A DNA stretch of 55,524 nt from Gamarada debralockiae (Eukaryota; Ascomycota; Leotiomycetes; Helotiales; Hyphodiscaceae), in assembly GCA_002803225.1 (NCBI GenBank), contig NXFV01000715.1:1-55524 (forward strand), written 5' to 3'. Below, in pieces: positions 20,670 through 30,648 of the stretch. How positions within the stretch are numbered: the stretch's first letter is position 1; every line of letters starts with the position of its first letter. The notes beneath the pieces were generated by a model, which saw only the letters and a list, made by a program, of their open reading frames with translations, was not told the DNA's origin and did no database searches. A program made the translations under genes and the position numbers.

Positions 20670-21880
20670 CTAACACTTCATTTCTGCCCTCATCTTAACC
20701 TTCCCAAATGTAATCATCGCAACGATCATACCTCCCACCACCCATACCCATGCTCCCGACCCAACTGTGATCGTCAGCGAAACAAACAAACTATGCTCAT
20801 GCATTCCATTTTGAGTCGCAGCAACACCCGTCAAGAGACACCACAGCCGTATGCCAGGATAGTGATCCCATGTCGCGTCGTGGGCTGGGTTTTCAAGTCA
20901 TCGACACAGCCGAAGAGCTGTGGACTTGTTGATTCGCAAGGAGAAGCAGGTCGGTAGGACGAGGAGGGCGCGATAGTAGATTGTTGATGCGAGATATATT
21001 ACTCGGAGGAGAGTTGGAGCTGGGTGGTGCGGCTTGTAGGGAGTTCCTAACTCTGCTTTGTCTAAAATTTCTACTATTTCGTGGGTCGTCAGAAGGGCTA
21101 CGTAAGCGCTAGAACGGTGAGGTCCTGCATCCGTTGCTGGATGGTAATGCTACTCTTGCAGAAATCGGAAATCTTGCAGGATGTTGGAAAGGGATGATGG
21201 CTATGAAGCGGCGAGCCGTATGCTTTGAGAATGGTCGTACCGAGCATGGTGACGGGGGCCATGATGGGTAGTTGTGAGCGCAGGATGGCGAATCGAGGAG
21301 ACTTGCTGCTCATGACTGCTGAAACCAAATCTAGCCTAACCAAACAGATAAGCAGTTGATGAGAGACTTGCTTTGGAAATCGTACATTGTTATCTTCAAC
21401 AGAACGTGTCTGTTGTTTGCGAAAGCTTCGATGCCACCTCGTAGCTTGACAATTCGCTCTACAGCATTCATGTACGTGGTTGCTTCCACAGTATTTCCGT
21501 GACCGAGCTATCGTGTGGCAATCATCAGCTTCTACTTCTATTTTAGAGTACGACCTGCTTCGCTAATGACATAATGGAGGTAATGGTGAGCCACATCCCA
21601 TATCCCGTCGGATCATGAAAGGACTAGATGTGTGCTGATAGCTGGAGGATAAAAACTTACTTCAAGGCCTGCCAGTAGCATGATGCTTCTGAGAGTCGCG
21701 TCGCCAAAACCAAGGTCCCCATTCCAAGTCTGGAGTTGATCCATTTGATGGTTTCGATTTTGAATGAGAAGTGCTCGGGACAGTTGTGCATGTATGATAT
21801 AACCCGAAAGCTCATATGCATACAACTTCGAGGGTTACGAAAGTTTGGAGGCAGAATGAAGCTATCCGGCATCCACACGG
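20670..21880 (-). pseudogene. C-terminal half of a DUF3468-type fungal regulator, decayed
   Basis: Reading leftwards: LSRALLIQNRNHQMDQLQTW and DATLRSIMLLAGLE, a GTAAGT intron at 21660, then LGHGNTVEATTYMNAVERIV and KLRGGIEAFANNRHVLLKIT. After another junction come SPRFAILRSQLP and QDLTVLAL, followed by a 1-nt shift into AYVALLTTHEIVEIL. An in-frame TGA near 20900 precedes HDATWDHYPGIRLWCLLTGV and the end at 20670. The order matches the C-terminal domain of fungal Zn2Cys6 regulators of the DUF3468 group (…MNGL.RMVELRGGL…). No Zn2Cys6 domain remains: the upstream boundary abuts a dispersed repeat at 21886. It is certainly non-functional. Confidence 0.7.
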
Positions 21881-21885
21881 ATACC

Positions 21886-22054
21886 GATAAACTCTATGTA
21901 AATTTTTTCTCCTGCCGGTTCCGTTTTAGTCTGAGTGAGTAAACCTGAGCAGAGCCTGAGAGCCAAGGATGAGCATCCTGAGCACGCCCTGAGTCAGGCT
22001 ACTCACCACCCTGTGCGCTCCGGCTACAGTTTCCTAACCGAGTTTGGGACCCTT
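21886..22054 (+). repeat. Dispersed repeat, copy 2 (partner at 14300-14518)
   Basis: Begins AAACTCTATGTAAATTTTTT, followed by GGTTCCGTTTTAGTCT. It contains several CCTGAG words and ends near CCGAGTTTGGGACCC. It sits exactly where the DUF3468 pseudogene loses similarity to its family, so it may mark the insertion or deletion breakpoint. Confidence 0.7.
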
Positions 22055-23010
22055 AATTGGATTACTTTATACAATTAAAAGCACATCATTCCATAAACTT
22101 CTTTAACGTATAAAGAACGCAACGAGAAACATATTGCGTTAACTTCTCTCATTTAGAGGTACATTTCTATTATATTGCAATTGCGAGCGGCAGATCATTT
22201 TATATTATATTTAAATTGATAATAACACAAATCTGGAGAGGCGTATTTGCTATATTCTCTTACTAGAAAAACTATCATTTATACAGGGAGGGCATGGTCT
22301 AAACTTAGTAGCGAAGTTGCTCTAGGCAAGCAAGAGGAATCAAGCATCTGGCGATGTTCCTTGTTCAAATATCCTTCGTACAGGATCGTCGACGCCAATA
22401 CGCGCCTGCCTCGAAGGGAACAAGGATGCAACGATTGGCTAGCTCCTCTTACACATGAATAAGATTCATCAAAACTGGAATTACGTTCAAGCGGGACGAT
22501 TCACACGAAGATTTCGTCTGCGGAAAGAGCTCAGAAGTATTTCATATAAGCAAGGCAAGGGAATCACCTCGGTGGGAAAGCTGCGTCTCAAGGCTTCCGA
22601 CGGGCAGCATTGACATCGAAGCGTTTTTGACGGTGAGAACGTTAGGGAGAATGGCATGTTAAGACCGTGCGGTAAGCGTAGAGCGTATTCCAGTTCTGTG
22701 AGGTAGTAATACGATATATATAAATTGATAGGTCAATCTCCCACTAAAGCTTTGAGGCTTAATAGTACATGGTTTTGGGTTATTAGGTCGGACTAAGATT
22801 GGAGAGGACTGCCACATGAGAAGGGTCAATGGAAAGTCGATTGGAATTCACGGTGTTGGTCTGTCAAGACGTACCGAAGGTCGAGAATGGGCCCTGGCGC
22901 GTGGGAGGAAGATAATGTATGAACCAAAAGTGAAACCTCTACACATGCGGTATATGGACGTAATAAATGAGATTTTCGATGTGGCGATTGTAGCAATCGT
23001 GATATCTAAG
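22055..23010. other. Unassigned AT-rich to mixed sequence
   Basis: Only short frames without recognisable domains are present. Confidence 0.35.
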
Positions 23011-23570
23011 CTACATGCTGATCCTAGACTCCATCCAAGAGCTATCTTGTTGGGCACTGAAGCGGTGATACTTTTTTGAGAGGCACAAGTACCAATCGGA
23101 CTCTTCAATTGTCGTAAGGTTGTTTGTGACCTCAATAGATTCCCAGTATGCCGGGTAGAAGCCACTCTATTCACAGTCCATTATTCTAAGAACTTTCCAG
23201 CTACTATTCTCGTTTTGAGTAACCTTAATGTTTGCTGGTCGAATGTCGTCATGGGTGAAAACACAATCTAGTACTGGCTGATCTGACAGGTAGAACCTTC
23301 TTAGGAACTTCAGGGAGACGGACCTCTATAGTTATAGTTGGAGAAGATAAAATCTTCGAAATCCTTGGGAGTCATGATCGGCTTAGAGCCGATAGGGATA
23401 TTCCGCCTCGCATCCTTGCAACCATCTACTTGGACTCCGCCGAGCGACTGGAATTTGGGGAAGGGAATAGACCTTAAGTCCGAGAGGATAACGTCCAGCT
23501 AGCCACTTATATCCCACTTGTGATGGTTCTCTAATTGAGACAATGCTTTCTCGAGATTAAGGCTGGGTAT
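23011..23570 (-). pseudogene. Aminoglycoside-phosphotransferase-like (APH) kinase, decayed
   Basis: Translated leftwards it reads LEKALSQLENHHKWDISG-stop-LDVILSDLRSIPF, then GSKPIMTPKDFEDFILSNY, a break, then VFTHDDIRPANIKVT (the APH catalytic H-x-D-xxxx-N loop), IMDCE-stop-SGFYPAYWESIEV and a tail to TAG at 23011-23013. The family expects Trp at both stop positions (SGWLD, DWEWSGFYP), so both TAGs fit TGG-to-TAG transitions. A frameshift lies between the halves. Fungal APH-like kinases are common accessory genes of unknown substrate. The N-terminus is missing or unrecognised. Confidence 0.75.
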
Positions 23571-24302
23571 AAAAGTCGTGAAGATTAGGTAGAGCTTGCT
23601 CATCTTGACCAAATAATGTGGTCTGGGGGCAGGTATACTGGGCTTCTGATCCTTGTGGTTCTGTATCGAGGTATCTATTTTGGCCCCCTTGTGGCCTGTT
23701 TTGGCTCCCGTGTGACCATGTTATAGATTCCTGGTTGAATTTTGCCAAATTCCTTACGACACCCACCTGCTAAATTAGAAAATAGTGAATGCATAGTTGG
23801 TTATAGCCGACTTTGAACCTCTGGGTAGTCTCACGTGACTAATTTTTAGCCTCATAATTGTTGGAATTACAGGCTGTAAGGGACATCGCAGCGGTCTGGA
23901 AAAAAGGGGAATTAATAAGCCGTATTTCCCTGTCCCGAAATGACTGCTATCGTACAGTGATACGTAGCCTGTAAGCGCTGTAGAACGGTACTCTTTCGGA
24001 GCTCCAAGCCATGTAGTGCGAAACTTACGGGCTCTGTAGGCCCTGAAAGCTGCAGGTTTCCGGCCCTCCCTAAGTCCATAAACCACCGAGTGGCGTTTCT
24101 GTAGGCCCGAAGGCGTATGTACTATAGGGATCAACAACCCTATGGCTACGACCAAATTACAACAGCAATTAACCGAATATCACTAGTTGAGCATTTTCGT
24201 TCACGTTCTATTTGAGATCCCATTCACTTCACTTTTCTTTCTTCTATTCCTATTTTTAATTCTTCCTCTTCAATTCCTCCGTTGCTAATTGATAGAGTAC
24301 AT
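23571..24302. other. Unassigned, possible repeat debris
   Basis: A 126-codon leftward frame (23775-24155) has no recognisable domain. The stretch contains CTGTAGGCCCTGA (24034-24046) and AATTACAGGCT (23865-23875), both found again at 44.33-44.37 kb, which favours repeat sequence over a gene. Confidence 0.4.
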
Positions 24303-25372
24303 TCATCGAAATACCATCTTGTTCTTGATAGTTCCAATACCACCAATCGATACTTCAACTACATCGCCGTCTCGCAGCCATTTAGGATTTGCCATGCCCA
24401 TTGCGACTCCTGAAGGAGTCCCGGTCAGAATCACTGAACCTCTTTGCAATGTCGTACCTTGACTGCAGAAGCTAATAATCTTGCGAACGCCAAACAGAAG
24501 ATCAGAAGTATTTGAATCCTGCCTCACCTCGCTATTGACAAGCGTCTTGAGAGGAAGGTTATCGGCGGCACCAAGCAGCTATTGAGTATTAGATATCTTT
24601 CTCGGCTGTAAAATCTTCTATAACTTGCCTTGGGAGAAACTATCATAGGTCCTAGGGGACAGAATGCGTCGAAGCCCTTGGAGAAACACCACTGTGGAAC
24701 AACACCAGCAAATGATGGGTCTCGTTGCCATTTGCGCACCGAGATATCGTTCGCCGTGGTGTAACCAGCGATATATTCTAAAGCATTCTCAACAGTGACG
24801 TCTTTTGCGTCTTTACCGATAACGATCGCCTACAATTGCGCCAGTTTAGCCAGTTACTGATACTTTGAAAACTCCAGCCATACCAATTCCCCTTCATAAT
24901 CAAGTTGGCCGTCTTGGGCGAGCGTAGGAATAGGGATATCGTCATTCCAGCCGGCTGTCGATGCTGATGGCTTGATGAACACTGAGGGATATGGCGGTGG
25001 CTTGCGTCCACCTTCCTCAACTGATTGAAAGTTCTGTCAGTCGTACGTCCTAAGGAGGCTTGAAATAGCTGTGTGTTCTTGCCGGCCTGGCTTACTATGT
25101 TTTATGTAGTTCAGACCAATGCAGCGAATAATTGGCACGTGCTCAGGGTCCAGAGGCCCGACAATTTGTTTCACGGACACGATTTCCTCAGGGCTACTTG
25201 GACTTGCGGCCTCAAAGTCCAGCCATCTGCTTTCCAACCCATGCAACAAGCGGGCTTTCAGGATTCCTTTCTCTAAATGTTCGTGCAACTCATCTGGGGA
25301 TGAGATCAGTGGCTCGCCGAAGAGGCACTGACCATTCTCAGTAATAAACCGGATGAGACGTTCGAAAGACAT
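24303..25372 (-). CDS. Fumarylacetoacetate-hydrolase-family enzyme
   Basis: Four exons (25372-25096, 25020-24884, 24829-24629, 24578-24303) give an intact 296-residue protein. FAH-family members cleave or decarboxylate beta-diketo acids from aromatic-ring degradation (fumarylpyruvate, acylpyruvates and similar). Visible landmarks: IIRCIGLNYIKHIEEGGRKP, the metal-binding LDYEGEL stretch, YTTANDISVRKWQR, KGFDAFCPLGPMIVSPK and SVILTGTPSGVAMGM. The third intron has a GC donor (gcaagt...aatag), without which frame and family match are lost. It is transcribed divergently from the DUF3500 gene across about 700 bp holding a TGGGGTAAAGCCGA element. Length fits the short FAH group (about 280-300) rather than true homogentisate-pathway FAH (about 420). 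The exact substrate cannot be read from sequence. Confidence 0.92.
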
Positions 25373-26073
25373 GTCGAAGCAGTCCGTTGCTATTCAAAAT
25401 GGGGCCATTAACCAGGATGTAGTTCGTCTTGTAATCTATATCGGCAGCGTGGGGGGTTATTGGGGGTAAATATTTACCGGGGTTCCGACAGAGTCTTAGC
25501 ATGTCGAGTTCGCCACTCTAGAACTCAGGCTTCGGGTAAGAGGACTCGATCATCTCTACGTTGTTTTCTTTCACGACTTGCCTACCTCGTGATCATCGAG
25601 TTCTATTACTCCTAAGAATTACGGGCTTACTGCCGACATGTTGGATCCCCAAACATGTGCCGATTCTTGATTCTCCACATACCGAAGTCTCCATAAGTGG
25701 TGGGGTCCAGGGTTTTGGGGTAAAGCCGACGGCAATCCACGCGATTAGGGTCAATGCAATACATCTTTCAAGTCGCGCTATTGGCTGATCGTAGAATTAG
25801 TGATGAATTTTGGGGACGAATGGAACGTGATCCAGATGTGGAGATGCCGAAGAGTGTTACTCAATCAGAACATTCTGGGCAGCGAGGATGGGTGGGTGGA
25901 TCATCTTGGGTTAGCATTACCGTGACCCAGAACACTTCAAAGGCTATCATTCCACGACGGTGTAAATGCATGATGTCGGTTGAGGATCTTCTTGGTTGAA
26001 TCATATTTTGTCTTTATGGAAACTCGCTGCATCGGAAATCATAAGCAACAACATTGCCGTACTATCTGACCTT
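25373..26073. promoter_or_regulatory. Divergent promoter of FAH-like and DUF3500 genes
   Basis: No convincing gene. It holds TGGGGTAAAGCCGA at 25716-25729, about 344 bp from each of the two start codons, and a perfect 14-bp palindrome GGTAAATATTTACC near 25467. See the motif finding. Confidence 0.5.
25716..25729 (+). promoter_or_regulatory. Cluster-1 element TGGGGTA-N3-CCGA, copy 1
   Basis: TGGGGTAAAGCCGA midway between the FAH-like and DUF3500 start codons. Confidence 0.5.
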
Positions 26074-27354
26074 ATGACGGGTGACGCTAGCGGTGAAACG
26101 CGTGCAGCATATCGACAATTCATTCCTGATGAGACCTATCCGAGATTCTCTAAAAAGTTTCTGGCGGGAGCCAACACTTACGAGTGGCTCGAAGATCGTC
26201 TTGCAGCAGACCCATTTGTGGGCAATTGGATAGCTCAATGGCAGGAACGACTGAACGAGCCTTTCAAAGGGATCACTACCGATGGGGCAAAACGTGAGGG
26301 ACTTTATAAGTTGTCCGAGCCCTCAGCAGAATCCTCAGCAATAACCCGCTCAATGGTTGTAGCAGCTGAGAAACTGTTTGTGCTGTTATCACCTGAGCAA
26401 CTGAATGTGGTACAGCATGATCTTGATGCGAAAGAATGGCGAGCTTGGAGTAATCCTGAGCTCTACGTTTTCAGACACGGATTGAGACTGGAAGAAACCT
26501 CGGATGAATTTGTGGAAGCCGTACATGGACTTCTGAAAGCCAGCCTATCACCTTCAGGTTATGCAAAAGTTCAGGGATGTATGAAAGTCAACCAATTCCT
26601 CGGCAGCGTTGTCGAAGCTCCAGGAGTGCTAAACGCGAAATCCTACAACGTTTCGATTTTTGGAAAGCCGTCAGAGACAGCTCCATGGGGCTGGCAGTTA
26701 ACCGGACACCATTTATGTCTCAACTGTTTTGTTCTAGCATCACAACAAGTGATATCTCCCGTATTTATGGGTGCAGAACCCAATATCGTGGATGATGGCG
26801 TAGACAAAGGCTTATGCCTCTTCGAGGCACAAGAGGCAGCAGGTTTGGAAGTGATGGCGGCTCTGGAGCCCTCTTTACGTATGAAGGTCCAAATTTATAA
26901 GAGCGTCAGGGCTGAAGCAATGCCTGACTGGCGATATCATCGAGCCGACCAAAGACACCTTGGCGGTGCATTCCAGGACAACCGCGTAATTCCTTACGAA
27001 GGCGTGTTGGTGTCTGAATTTTCATCTCAGGTTCAACAAAAGGTGCGGAAAATTGTCCGAATGGCTCTTGATTATTTGCCAGAAGATTCGCTGAGGCAAA
27101 AAATCGCTGAAATTGAGAGAAGTTGGAATGAAACGTACTTCTGCTGGATTGGCGGCTGGGGAGTTTCGGACGCTTTCTATTACAAGATACACTCCCCAGT
27201 CACCATGCTCGAGTTTGACCATCACTCGGGTGTGTTTCTCACCAACAAGGAGCCCCGTCCTTTCCACATCCATACACTTGTCCGGTCTCCGAACGGCAAT
27301 GACTACGGCAAGGAGCTACTCAGACAATATCAGCAGAGTGATAGTGAGCTATGA
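26074..27354 (+). CDS. DUF3500-family protein
   Basis: Single-exon, 426 residues from the ATG at 26074; the frame is open for 26 codons further upstream but has no ATG there. The family (DUF3500) is widespread in bacteria and fungi and has no established biochemical role known to me. Diagnostic stretches: AYRQFIPDETYPRFSKKF, the WGWQLTGHHLCLNCFV block near the middle, VFMGAEPN, and a C-terminal WIGGWGVSDAFYYKIHSPV followed by LEFDHHSGVFLTN and HIHTLVRSPNGNDYG. Conserved His and Asp residues in these blocks suggest a metal-dependent or hydrolytic active site, which is only inference. No signal peptide. It shares a divergent promoter with an FAH-type hydrolase in an aromatic-catabolism setting, which may hint at a lactone or acid intermediate as substrate. 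Confidence 0.9.
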   Translation: MTGDASGETRAAYRQFIPDETYPRFSKKFLAGANTYEWLEDRLAADPFVGNWIAQWQERLNEPFKGITTDGAKREGLYKLSEPSAESSAITRSMVVAAEKLFVLLSPEQLNVVQHDLDAKEWRAWSNPELYVFRHGLRLEETSDEFVEAVHGLLKASLSPSGYAKVQGCMKVNQFLGSVVEAPGVLNAKSYNVSIFGKPSETAPWGWQLTGHHLCLNCFVLASQQVISPVFMGAEPNIVDDGVDKGLCLFEAQEAAGLEVMAALEPSLRMKVQIYKSVRAEAMPDWRYHRADQRHLGGAFQDNRVIPYEGVLVSEFSSQVQQKVRKIVRMALDYLPEDSLRQKIAEIERSWNETYFCWIGGWGVSDAFYYKIHSPVTMLEFDHHSGVFLTNKEPRPFHIHTLVRSPNGNDYGKELLRQYQQSDSEL

Positions 27355-27568
27355 GAAATGCATATTTTTTAAATTATCAATCTTTCATTTTCACGTGCCT
27401 GTTCCTGCACACGTCATGATGTGTCAAGGGTACAAGTTCTCACTCATACCTATAGCAACCTGAAATCATTCCACCAAGACACCCTATGTGATCATGATAT
27501 CGAAGGACCAAGATCGAGAACTAATTTAGCAAACGTACAAGAGGTGAAATAAAATGAACTACTTGCTT
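27355..27568. terminator. Convergent 3' region
   Basis: Short spacer between the convergent DUF3500 and monooxygenase genes. It presumably contains both polyadenylation regions; no specific element was identified. Confidence 0.35.
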
Positions 27569-29569
27569 CTACAGTTTTCCTCGCCATCCTGCAGCCTTAT
27601 GTATATCTAAAGCCAACTGCTGCACTGAGACATTCTTCTCTAGCACTGACACTATGTGCTGATCAGGACGGACCAAAACGCCACCGCATTGCCCATCGTC
27701 CAACCCAAACTCGCTAAGCCATTCTGTAGCTTGATCCTTGAACAATATCTCAAAATCAACACCGAAAATGGCGACGCGAAGTGGTACAGCTGCCTTGCCA
27801 CGCTTGTTGTTGTTTAGAAACTCAAGCAACTTGGAGACTTTCTCTGATTGAGACGTATTCGAATTGATTATCAGGGTGAATGAATCGAAGCGGCAAAGAT
27901 CCAACGTTGAGTACTGCCGCAGGTGTCTTTCCGTTGAGGAAAATTCATACACATGCTGTAAATCTACAGGAGGAATTTTCTCGCATATTTCTGACGTAAT
28001 TGGGCGGATCCAAAGGTGTGGGAGCCTTGCCCCTTTGATATATTTGGGACGATAAGCTGATGGATTTGCAGGTATTTCTTGTGAACCATACACGTACCCT
28101 ATATGGAGTTCAAGCTAGCACACTTGTCAACCATCTCTCTGGGCGCAGAGCGGCAGGTCACTCACGTTGTCGAAATTTTCCGAGCGTTCTTGTATTCTCC
28201 TCAGTATGGTCTGTCTCTCTGTGGTATCTTGCAGGCTTTTGCGCAATGATTCCCAACCCATTTGAGCAGTTGTACCGGAGAAGGATAAGTCCTTGATCAA
28301 GCCGTAGATCTTTTGACCATTTTTAACACTCTGTATTGAGTTCACCTCGGCAATTCGCCGCCGTTCTGAGTCGTAAGTCGACAAAAGACAGTCGCTGGCC
28401 CACCCTTGGCAGACAGCAGCAATCTTCCAACAGAGGTTGTGGACATCACCAATTCCAGAGTTGAGGCCGATGCCTGCACTAGGGGGAAATGAGTGTGCGG
28501 CGTCTCCGACGAGAAAAATGTTTCCCTTTTTATAGGTCTTGGCCACCTGACGTCTCATGACCCAAGGGCGAAAACTTTTGATGCTGTAAGGAACCTGAGT
28601 TCCTAACGCAGAGTCAACAATCTTGCGACAGAGATTCTCATCCCAGGTCTCTGCTGGATGGGATTTGGGGTCGAAATTGCAAGTCATGACTTGTTTCTTA
28701 GAAAGATCGTATCCGATGATTGTTCCATGAGCTTCAGGGTTGATGATCCAGTAGAGAATCGCCATCTTGTCCTTGACGACTTGCCGAAGGTCTGCATCAA
28801 TTTCAATGGTCATCAATGCTACGTCCGCATCTTCGCCATCGCTTTCGATCCCCAAACACTGTCGGACTTTACTTTTAGCTCCATCGCATGCAATCGCAAA
28901 CCTCGACTTGATCTGGTATAATTCGCCTGTAGAGCGATCCTCAACGGTGCATCGGATGCCACTCTCGTCTTCTTTGCAAGAGACAAAACTGTGGTTCTTC
29001 CGCACCTCAACTGAACCATTGAGAGTCTCGGCGATTATATGCTCAACGGCAGGCTGAGGCACATTGTGGAACATTTCCGGGGTATGATCGAGAACGCCGA
29101 CATCCATTCTTTCGTACGGCAATTCTCCCAGCTTCTCTCCAGCTAGTGTTGTGACAAAATTGACCCATCTTCCAGACTCTCTAGGGGTGCCTTCTCTCCT
29201 TATTCGGGCGATATCGAAGCCAAATTGGCGAAGTATGTCGAAGGATCGTGGACCGATCGCATGAGCCTTGGGTGCTGTTAACCGAGTTGCATGTCTCTCA
29301 ATGATCAGCGACTTAACTATCGTGAAGTGTTAGTTCATGCTCACGGTCAGTGTTCTCGATGATCAGCCTGCCATTAACTTACTCCCAAACCGACTCAAAA
29401 GAGCGGCACTCAAGAGACCCGTTGGACCAGCTCCAACAATGAGGACAGGTATCTCGTCTCTGACAGTAAAATCTTGTTCTTTCCGACCTACATTGTCGAC
29501 ATTCAAGGTTCCAAGCAATACTCTCAGAAGATAAGCGAAGATAGAATCAGGATTTCCAGACCGAACCAT
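27569..29569 (-). CDS. FAD-dependent phenol 2-monooxygenase-like enzyme
   Basis: Three exons (29569-29383, 29316-28166, 28114-27569) encode 627 intact residues. Class A flavoprotein hydroxylases of this group ortho-hydroxylate phenols with NADPH and O2. The Rossmann motif VLIVGAGPTG is at residues 42-51. A DG-type motif appears in AIACDGAKSKVRQCLG, and the GD motif in IFLVGDAAHSFPPSAGIGLN near residue 330. The C-terminal 180 residues (from IGYVYGSQEIPANPSAY) match the thioredoxin-like dimerisation domain typical of phenol hydroxylase, ending with LVRPDQHIVSVL. Splicing at 28165/28115 restores the FDN-LELHIGYVYG junction. A Leu/Val-rich stretch before the FAD fold is unusual but in frame. The gene is divergent from the C2H2/Zn2Cys6 regulator. 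Substrate could be a substituted phenol, salicylate or a polyketide. Confidence 0.93.
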
Positions 29570-30648
29570 GTTGATCTATCTGTAAGAGCACGGGTCAAGC
29601 ACCATTCGAAATAATATCTATTTGGTTCTAATGAAAGTTATGCGGCGAATCAGCTTCATAATCGCATAATTTGGATTTACGGCAACAAACATCCCAAACG
29701 CTGTTACCGATCATCAACAGCACGGCTCATCTAGAGCTTTTCCCACTGCATATTGTTGGTTGCGGTGAGATACCCCAATACGTCAGAAATTATAGCGCCC
29801 ACGCCAACGTGGTTGCGAATCCACTCTCGGCTCTACCCCATTGATACCATCGGAAGTGAGTGGCATGAGGTGGGGAGATGTCCATCTCCGGAACATCACA
29901 TGCTCAGAAAGACCTTGAAACCCACCGAAATACAAATGAAGAGAATATCTGCTCCTGGAATTGTTAGCTCATTGCAGATGCTCGAGGAAAGAACGATTGG
30001 CGCAGGCGTGGAAACAATCGGTACTTGAAATAGTAGATGACAGTTGGCGGGCAAGTCTTCGATACGGACTCTACCCGGCAACAAAGCATTTATGTCAACA
30101 GTCATTGGCACTTTGGCTGCTTTAAGTCCCCTCTAGCTATTTCAGACCAAGTCTTCGAAGTATCTTGACAATAATTGTAATCTTACTTCCTGTGACGCCT
30201 TCGCAAAAGCTTCTCAAGACAGAATTTTGTACATGGCCAAATACAAATAAGTCAGCTGCTGGGGCAGTATGCTAGCCCCTAGCGACCCGATTCACGTCTT
30301 AAAGACTGCATCACTCCTTGAGAAACACAAGCCCATGTAGGTATATTACCATGTGGCCGAATTTTCTTCGAGCGGGGAAAAGCAAGCCCTCGAGAGAAGG
30401 CGGCATAACCACCTCGTCCCGTTCCTAGAATTGGTCGCTCCAGATCTTTTCGGGGGGGCAATTCCACTGTCCTGGACGTCCTTGGAATTGATTGGTTCGT
30501 TCCTGTACCAGACCTTTCTGTGGGTCGCGCGGGGTAAGTTGTCAATGCATTCCAAACCTCTGTTCCTTCATGGTCCAAAGTAGAACCCTACCCTAAATCT
30601 TTATATCCAGAGTAGGTGTACGGCACATACAGATTAGATGTCCAGAGG
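29570..30648. promoter_or_regulatory. Divergent region between monooxygenase and regulator
   Basis: About 1.1 kb. Only a half-motif TACCCCA (29771-29777) of the cluster element is seen. A leftward stretch at 29896-30111 (SSICNELTIPGADILFICIS) looks like a hydrophobic coding relic but is not recognised. Confidence 0.35.

Noticed and set aside
23775..24155. 126-codon leftward frame
   Set aside because: No recognisable domain; the DNA shares words with repeat-like sequence at 44.3 kb.
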